Source: Amycolatopsis xylanica (lineage in GTDB: Bacteria; Actinomycetota; Actinomycetes; Mycobacteriales; Pseudonocardiaceae). Taken from it: a DNA stretch of 64,000 nucleotides. Below the pieces are notes generated by a model that had not been told where the DNA came from, ran no database searches, and saw only the letters and a program-made list of their open reading frames with translations. Shown here piece by piece: positions 59,060-64,000 of this stretch; the stretch's first letter is position 1, and each line of letters opens with the position of its first letter. Made by a program: the position numbers and the translations under genes. The DNA lies in NCBI RefSeq assembly GCF_900107045.1, contig NZ_FNON01000009.1, forward strand, positions 248,001 through 312,000, in the 5' to 3' direction.

Positions 59060-59365
59060 GTGACCTACCAACCCATGCAGACCACCCGCGAGAACCGCGT
59101 CTCCGCGGGCACCGGGTCGGACGTCAAGACGCTGATCGCCGCGCTGCTGCTGACCTACTTCTGCGGTGTCACGCTGCTGGTCGGCTACGCGCTCATCGGC
59201 GGCTTCGGCGTGGTGCTCGGCATCGCCGCGTCGATCGCGGGCGTCGTGTTCTGGCGCAAGGCGCACGGCAAGGCGTTCCCGCGCGACATCCCGGTGAAGT
59301 CGCTGATCATCTTCGGCGCGATCACCGTCGCGCTCACGGTCCTGCTCTTCATCAGCGCGGGCTGA
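59060..59365 (+). CDS. Small membrane protein
   Basis: 101 residues with three hydrophobic segments: LIAALLLTYFCGVTLLVGYALI, FGVVLGIAASIAGVVFW and SLIIFGAITVALTVLLFI. The N-terminal 22 residues are polar. GTG start, probably leaderless. The last 14 bases overlap the end of the convergent DUF402 gene. Function unknown. Confidence 0.75.
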   Translation: MTYQPMQTTRENRVSAGTGSDVKTLIAALLLTYFCGVTLLVGYALIGGFGVVLGIAASIAGVVFWRKAHGKAFPRDIPVKSLIIFGAITVALTVLLFISAG

Positions 59366-59999
59366 GCCCTTCGCGCAGCCGCGCCGGGAGCTCCGGCGCG
59401 GCCCAGGACGGATCGGGGACGAAGTCGGTCCACGTCCCGTCGAAGGGGAACGCGCGCGCGGACGCCAGCGCGCCCATCCGCTCCCCCTCTTCCCGCAGCC
59501 GCTTGAGCTGCTCGCGGGTGAGTTTCCCCGCGTCCAGCGCGGCTTCCGCCTCGTCTTCGTCCTTCCAGCACCAGGTGCCGTCCGGCGCGACGTCGAGGTC
59601 GAGCACGCCGTCGATGCGGTCGAAGCCGGTCTCCGTGCGGCCGACCGGGATCTCCAGGTTCACGTACCAGCCGGTGAACTCCGGCGCGAAGAACCACCAC
59701 ACCGAGCACCACTCGTCGTCGACCACGCGGCGCACGTTCGCGGTGCCGTGCCAGGTGCTCAGGTACTGCTCGCGCTGGATGCGGAACCGCTCCCCGAGCG
59801 GCGCGTCCCGCATCAGCCTGCCGTCGACGAGCCTGGTGCCGATGATCTCGGTGCCCGGTGGGAGCCAGCCGACCAGCGTGGCTCCGTCGTCGGAGAGCAC
59901 CCGCAGCGGGTGATGCTGCCCGATGGACCCGTCCGTGCGCCGGAACCGCTCGACGACGGTGTCCCCCGGCTGCCACCTGTGATCAACCACGATGCGCAC
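59352..59999 (-). CDS. DUF402 protein
   Basis: 215 residues. The middle matches the DUF402 fold: WWFFAPEFTGWYVNLEIP, then FDRIDGVLDLDVAPDGTWCWKDEDEAEAAL with clustered acidic residues. Some DUF402 proteins are nucleoside di/triphosphate phosphatases (YgaC/SAV1646 type), which fits the acidic site; activity here is not shown. The start overlaps the end of the upstream membrane-protein gene by 17 bases. Confidence 0.82.
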   Translation of the reverse strand: MRIVVDHRWQPGDTVVERFRRTDGSIGQHHPLRVLSDDGATLVGWLPPGTEIIGTRLVDGRLMRDAPLGERFRIQREQYLSTWHGTANVRRVVDDEWCSVWWFFAPEFTGWYVNLEIPVGRTETGFDRIDGVLDLDVAPDGTWCWKDEDEAEAALDAGKLTREQLKRLREEGERMGALASARAFPFDGTWTDFVPDPSWAAPELPARLREGLSPR

Positions 60000-60855
60000 G
60001 GTACCGGAGCACGGCCTCGCCGAGCCCGGCCAGCGTGGCGAGCACGAGCGTGACGACCGGGCCGCCGGCCACCACCACCGCGACCGCCGCCACCGTCCAC
60101 GCCCAGGTCTCCCGGCCCGCGGGAAGCTCGGCGACGGTGTCGAGCGTGGCGGTGACCGTGGCCAGCACGACGAAAAGCAGGAGCGCGGTCGTGAACCGCG
60201 CCGCGTCCGCCGCCGTGACCAGGTCCTTCATCGAGGTCAGCGAAAGCCCGAGCCGCCCGGCGCCGAGCTGGTACACCGCGCCGACGATGATCGCGAGCCC
60301 GAAAACGGCCGTGACCAGTGATCGCACCACCGGCCGGGGTCCCCGTGCCGTCGTGAAAGCCGGATACAGCGCCGCCACGGCCAGCGCGAATCCGGCCACG
60401 GTCGCGCCCTGCGGCGGCGTCGTGTTCACCGGCTCGATCCCGAAACTCACCGCGAGCAGCAGCACGCCGCCGAGCGCGAGCACACCGGTGACGGCGCGGG
60501 TGACCGAACCGGGCAGCCGGACGCCCAGTGTGGCGAGCGCGACGGCCACGACCAGCAGCGCGGCCGCCGCGTACCGCGGATACTCGGGAAACGCGTACGC
60601 GCCGAACGCGGTGGCGGACACGGCGGCCAACGAAAGTTGGGAAATCGTGCTCACCGCCGCCGTCCGCCGGTCGGGTGAAAGCGGTTCACCGGGCGGCAGC
60701 GCGGACCCGAAAGCGAGCAGCGCGGCCACGGCACCTGCGGCGATGACACCCGCGCCCGCGTACGACGCGGCCACCGCGAGCGCGATCACCAAGCCCGCCG
60801 CCAACCGCACCCCGACCCACCACCCTTTCGCCTGTTTAACACTTGTCATTAGCAT
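59983..60855 (-). CDS. Multi-pass membrane protein of unknown function
   Basis: 290 residues with about eight helices, rich in Ala and Val (e.g. LAAGLVIALAVAASYAGAGVIAAGAVAALLAF, LLVVAVALATLGV, VTGVLALGGVLLLAVSFGI). ATG at 60855 or 60849; no good ribosome site for either. It overlaps the DUF402 gene, so they are likely expressed together. Divergent from pepA. No family recognised. Confidence 0.7.
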   Translation of the reverse strand: MLMTSVKQAKGWWVGVRLAAGLVIALAVAASYAGAGVIAAGAVAALLAFGSALPPGEPLSPDRRTAAVSTISQLSLAAVSATAFGAYAFPEYPRYAAAALLVVAVALATLGVRLPGSVTRAVTGVLALGGVLLLAVSFGIEPVNTTPPQGATVAGFALAVAALYPAFTTARGPRPVVRSLVTAVFGLAIIVGAVYQLGAGRLGLSLTSMKDLVTAADAARFTTALLLFVVLATVTATLDTVAELPAGRETWAWTVAAVAVVVAGGPVVTLVLATLAGLGEAVLRYRAHRG

Positions 60856-60915
60856 GGCTCACGATCTGACCGGGCCCGGAGCCCGGTCCCACCGCGAAAG
60901 CGCGAGGAGCCAGAA

Positions 60916-62421
60916 GTGACCGTGCCGAAGCTTGCCCTGTCCGATAACTCGGAAGCGGCACTGAGCAAGACCCGCGCTGACGTAGTCGTGATCGGCACCG
61001 TCCAGGGTGAAGACGGCGTGCGCCTGGCCGCGGGCGCCGACGTCGCCGACGCCGCGTTCGAAGGCAAGCTCGCCGAGGTGCTCACCACGCTCGGCGCGAG
61101 CGGCAAGCTCGAAGAGGTCGTCAAGCTGCCGACGCTGGGCAAGCTGAGCGCGGGTGTCGTGCTCGCTGTCGGCCTCGGCAAGGCCGACGCCGAAGGCGCC
61201 GTCAGCGGCGAGAACGTCCGCCGCGCCGCGGGTGCCGCCGCCCGCGCGCTCGCGGGCACCGAGCGCGCGTTCGTCACGCTGTCCGCGCTCGACCTGCAGG
61301 CCGCCGTCGAAGGCACCGTGCTGGGCGCGTACGTGTTCACCGAGTACCGCTCGGAAAAGGGCGACGCCCCCGTGTCCAAAGTGGACTTCGCGAACCCGGC
61401 CGAAGGCGCCGCGAAGGACCACAAGGCCGCGCTGAAGACCGCGACCGCGGTGGCCGAGTCGGTCATCGTCGCGCGCGACCTGATCAACACCCCGCCGAAC
61501 GACCTGTTCCCCGCCTCGTTCGCCGACCGCGCCGTCAAGCTCGCCGAGGCCGCCGGCCTCGAGGTCGAGGTGCTCGACGAGAAGGCGTTGAAGCGCAAGG
61601 GTTTCGGCGGCATCCTCGGCGTCGGCGGCGGCTCGTCGCGCCAGCCGCGCCTGGTCCGCGTCGCCTACAAGGGCACCAAGGCCACCAAGAAGGTCGCGCT
61701 GGTCGGCAAGGGCATCACCTTCGACACCGGCGGCATCTCGATCAAGCCAGCCGCCGGTATGGACCACATGACCTCGGACATGTCCGGCGCGGCCGGCGTG
61801 CTCGCCTCGGTGCTGCTGGCGGCCAAGCTCAAGCTGCCGCTCGAGGTCATCGCGCACATCCCGCTGGCGGAGAACATGCCGTCCGGCACCTCGTACCGTC
61901 CCGGTGACGTGCTGAGCATGTACGGCGGCAAGACCGTCGAGGTGCTCAACACCGACGCCGAGGGCCGTCTCGTGCTGGCCGACGCGATCGTCCGCGCCGC
62001 CGAGGACAACCCCGACTACCTCATCGAGACCTCGACGCTGACCGGCGCGCAGGTCGTCGCGCTCGGCAACCGCACCGCGGGCATCATGGGCACCGACGAG
62101 TTCCGCGACCGCATCGCCACGCTCGCGCAGGCGACCGGCGAGGGCGGCTGGGCGATGCCGCTGCCGGAGGAGCTGCGCGCGGACCTCGACTCCCGTCTCG
62201 CCGACCTGGCGAACGTGACCGGGCACCGCTGGGGCGGCATGCTCGCCGCGGGCATCTTCCTGCGTGAGTTCGTCGCCGAGGGCCTGACCTGGGCGCACAT
62301 CGACATCGCGGGCCCGGCGTTCAACACCGGCGGCGCGTGGGGCTACACCGGCAAGGGCGGCACGGGTGTCCCGGTCCGCACGATCCACGCGGTCCTGGAA
62401 GACATCGTCGCCAACGGCTGA
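60916..62421 (+). CDS. pepA: Leucyl aminopeptidase (M17)
   Basis: 501 residues, two-zinc cytosolic aminopeptidase. The C-terminal catalytic domain has VGKGITFDTGGISIKP, MTSDMSGAAGVL and NTDAEGRLVLADA, with the Lys, Asp, Glu and bicarbonate-binding Arg. The N-terminal domain (1-170) is variable as usual. AGGAG lies 8 bases before the GTG. It matches the pepB place of the mycobacterial order (Rv2213, from memory). Confidence 0.95.
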   Translation: MTVPKLALSDNSEAALSKTRADVVVIGTVQGEDGVRLAAGADVADAAFEGKLAEVLTTLGASGKLEEVVKLPTLGKLSAGVVLAVGLGKADAEGAVSGENVRRAAGAAARALAGTERAFVTLSALDLQAAVEGTVLGAYVFTEYRSEKGDAPVSKVDFANPAEGAAKDHKAALKTATAVAESVIVARDLINTPPNDLFPASFADRAVKLAEAAGLEVEVLDEKALKRKGFGGILGVGGGSSRQPRLVRVAYKGTKATKKVALVGKGITFDTGGISIKPAAGMDHMTSDMSGAAGVLASVLLAAKLKLPLEVIAHIPLAENMPSGTSYRPGDVLSMYGGKTVEVLNTDAEGRLVLADAIVRAAEDNPDYLIETSTLTGAQVVALGNRTAGIMGTDEFRDRIATLAQATGEGGWAMPLPEELRADLDSRLADLANVTGHRWGGMLAAGIFLREFVAEGLTWAHIDIAGPAFNTGGAWGYTGKGGTGVPVRTIHAVLEDIVANG

Positions 62422-62426
62422 GTCAG

Positions 62427-63353
62427 TTGGAGTTCCTCGAGGAGGCCGTGCGCGATGTGCTCACGGCCTCCGAAACCCAGGTCGACGACCGGATCGGCTA
62501 CGCGGTGCTGCTCGCGGCTTCGGCCGGGGCCGCCGAGGACGCCGACCGGCTCGTCCTGGCCTGGGCACGGGCGACCGAGCGCCCGGTCTCACTGCTCGCG
62601 CAGGGCCACGTCCGCGCGCGGGCGTTCGCGATGTGGTTCGAGGCGCGCGGTGTCCGTCCTTCGTGGGCGGAAGCGTTGGTACCACTGGATCTCGACGCCG
62701 AGGAAGCCGCACACGAGGCCTACCTGAAGCGGTCCGGTGAGTCCACTTTGGCCACACTCGTCAGCATGGTCGAGCCGCCGCGCGTCGACCCGCTCAACGC
62801 CGCTTTGGCGGACGGCTCACTCGAGGACTGGGCCGCCATCGCCGCGGGCAGGCCGCTCCCGGACGTCGCCTCGCTGCTCGCCTGCCGCCGCTTCGGCCCC
62901 GCGCTCGCGGCGGGCGCCAACCCGCTCGCCCTCGACGCCGCCGCCCTCACCGGCGACCTGATCGCGGCCCTGCGCCATCGCTACCCGCCCACCGCCGGCA
63001 GCTGGCCGGAGCTCGTCGCCGCCGTGCTCCGCCTGCGCGGCGAGGGCGTCGCGGCGCCAGGCGCCACTGTGGACACTCTCGATCTTGCCGAGCAGAGGCT
63101 GCGCGCCCGGCTCCCCGACGACTACCGCGAATTCCTGCTGACGTCTGACGGACTACCCGCCGACGTGATCTTCCCGCGCCTGCTTCCGGCCGGGGAGCTC
63201 TGGGCACGCGGCGACGTCGTGGTGCTCAGCGAGCCCGCCGTGCTGACGCTCGCCCGCACCGGTCACGTCGTCGAGTACGACCCGGAGCTGGGCACGACCG
63301 TCCACTCGGGGTTCCGCGCGCTCATGGAGCACCACCTGAGCCTGCTCACCTGA
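62427..63353 (+). CDS. SUKH (SMI1/KNR4) domain protein
   Basis: 308 residues from a TTG only 5 bases after the pepA stop; a start inside pepA is possible. Residues 1-190 are helical and Ala-rich without a clear match. The C-terminal region LAEQRLRARLPDDYREFLLTSDGLP is the SMI1/KNR4 signature. SUKH proteins often act as immunity proteins against toxins, but single copies in stable contexts occur too. No toxin gene is nearby. Cotranscription with pepA is likely. Confidence 0.72.
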   Translation: MEFLEEAVRDVLTASETQVDDRIGYAVLLAASAGAAEDADRLVLAWARATERPVSLLAQGHVRARAFAMWFEARGVRPSWAEALVPLDLDAEEAAHEAYLKRSGESTLATLVSMVEPPRVDPLNAALADGSLEDWAAIAAGRPLPDVASLLACRRFGPALAAGANPLALDAAALTGDLIAALRHRYPPTAGSWPELVAAVLRLRGEGVAAPGATVDTLDLAEQRLRARLPDDYREFLLTSDGLPADVIFPRLLPAGELWARGDVVVLSEPAVLTLARTGHVVEYDPELGTTVHSGFRALMEHHLSLLT

Positions 63354-63374
63354 CAGAGTCGTGCCGAGATTCCC

Positions 63375-63624
63375 GGGATTTGGCAGGCTTTATCCCGCCC
63401 GAGAATCGCGGAATCGGCGAGACTCCCGCCCTCTCCAAGCTCGCCGTGTATGAAGGCTCCCCTCATACAACTTGGGCTGTATGAAGGCTCCCTTCATCCC
63501 GCTATACGCGATGAAGGCTCCCTTCATACGGCCAGACCTGTATGGAGGCTCCCTTCATACAGCTCGACCAGCGCAGATCTCACCCGCGAGGCCGGGATAA
63601 AGCCCGCTTTATCCCGGGCGGGGA
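63375..63624. repeat. Gene-free stretch with palindrome families B and G
   Basis: GTATGAAGG/CCTCATAC and variants (TATGAAGGCTCCCTTCATA) occur four times between 63447 and 63561. The flanks carry GGCTTTATCCCG (63387) and GCCGGGATAAAGCC (63591), so a large outer stem can enclose the array, and CCGGGATAAAGCCCGCTTTATCCCGG is a local palindrome. It lies between convergent genes. Confidence 0.6.
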
Positions 63625-63960
63625 TCAGCCCTTGGCGCGCTTCTGGCGCTCGGTGTACTCGCGCATCCGCTTCGGGTAGCCCACGCGGGCGACCTCGTAC
63701 ACCGGCATCTGGCGTTTCTTGCCGAAGGCCTGCGCGGCCTCCAGGCTTTCGATGCGGCGGCGGGTCCACTCGCCGTCGTGTGCGACCAACACCACGGTCG
63801 TCTCGGTCACGGCCGTGCGCGGCTCCACATAGGCCTCGACACCGTGCCGGGAGGCGGCCCACTCCTCGAGGTGGCGGGTGTCGCTGGACGTGGCTTTCCG
63901 CAGCGTACCGGCCTTTTGACCGTCCTTGCCCCGCCTGCGCAGCGAGTCGAAGAGACCCAC
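63625..63960 (-). CDS. Small hypothetical protein
   Basis: 111 residues from the GTG at 63960 with GAGGTGG upstream. Starts GLFDSLRRRGKDGQ and is basic throughout (RKATSSDTRHLEEWAASRHG, FGKKRQMPVYEVARVGYPKRM, RQKRAKG). No helices long enough to span a membrane. It could bind nucleic acid, but no known motif is seen. The last 40 bases of the window hold its upstream region. Confidence 0.7.
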   Translation of the reverse strand: MGLFDSLRRRGKDGQKAGTLRKATSSDTRHLEEWAASRHGVEAYVEPRTAVTETTVVLVAHDGEWTRRRIESLEAAQAFGKKRQMPVYEVARVGYPKRMREYTERQKRAKG

Positions 63961-64000
63961 CTCGACCACCTCACCTCTCGTCACCGTCTACCACCCATTA

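Noticed and set aside
63447..63561. CRISPR-like array
   Set aside because: The units are self-complementary hairpins with varying cores and irregular gaps of a few to 20 bases; no unique spacers of constant length and no cas genes.
1..64000. tRNA, rRNA, insertion sequences, integrases or phage genes
   Set aside because: I looked through all gaps and found no cloverleaf-like sequence with CCA-end or GGTTCGAATCC-type arm and no transposase or integrase motif.

Overview
The window is high-GC actinobacterial chromosome: strong codon bias, many GTG and TTG starts, ESX secretion genes and an aa3/bc1 respiratory supercomplex layout. As far as I remember the gene order, two blocks match Mycobacterium tuberculosis (nadABC / Nudix regulator / DUF2567 / bsaP / bioB, like Rv1589-Rv1596; and a TB16.3-like gene to pepB, like Rv2185c-Rv2213). 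The sequence style suggests a Pseudonocardiaceae member such as Amycolatopsis. I see no tRNA, rRNA, CRISPR array, insertion sequence or phage gene.

Layout. 0-10.5 kb is one end of a type VII (ESX) secretion locus: the end of eccC, a secreted trypsin-like protease, a lipoprotein and a membrane protein, then two WXG100-type proteins, a PPE-like protein and helpers, and on the other strand a histidine kinase translationally coupled to a mycosin whose catalytic triad looks lost. 10.7-15 kb holds nadA-nadB-nadC (aspartate to nicotinate mononucleotide) divergent from a NrtR-type regulator, with a palindrome over the shared promoter. 15-17.6 kb holds a LON-domain protein, an M48 metalloprotease and a membrane protein. 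17.6-24.9 kb is a minus-strand biotin run: SRPBCC protein, cytochrome P450, bioA, a bicarbonate transporter/carbonic anhydrase fusion, bioD, bioB, bsaP. 25-32 kb carries cell envelope genes (PimB-like mannosyltransferase, NlpC/P60 and NlpC/VanY proteins) and a NYN-domain protein. 32-45.4 kb holds an exonuclease/UvrC-like fusion, the ctaE-qcrCAB operon, a degenerate receiver coupled to trpD, ctaC, ctaF and asnB.

The most unusual part is 45.5-53.4 kb. Five genes joined by stop/start overlaps (GNAT acetyltransferase, LuxE-like ligase, LuxC reductase fused to a PaaK-like ligase, second PaaK-like ligase, MFS exporter) interrupt the otherwise conserved asnB-to-erpA neighbourhood. A 62-residue Cys-Lys-Cys peptide gene and a terminator follow. 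The set of activities (N-acylation, carboxylate activation, amide bond formation, reduction to an aldehyde, export) fits an NRPS-independent N-acyl peptide aldehyde of the leupeptin type. That product assignment is inference.

53.6-64 kb returns to conserved genes: erpA, DUF3043, an aldo/keto reductase, ispD-like, cobT, ilvE, DUF402, pepA, a SUKH-domain protein and a small hypothetical.

A second theme is the intergenic DNA. Gene ends, above all convergent ones, are filled with several families of long, nearly perfect palindromes that recur across the window with different core words. Many genes also show a TANNNT box 6-8 bases before the start codon, which indicates leaderless transcripts.
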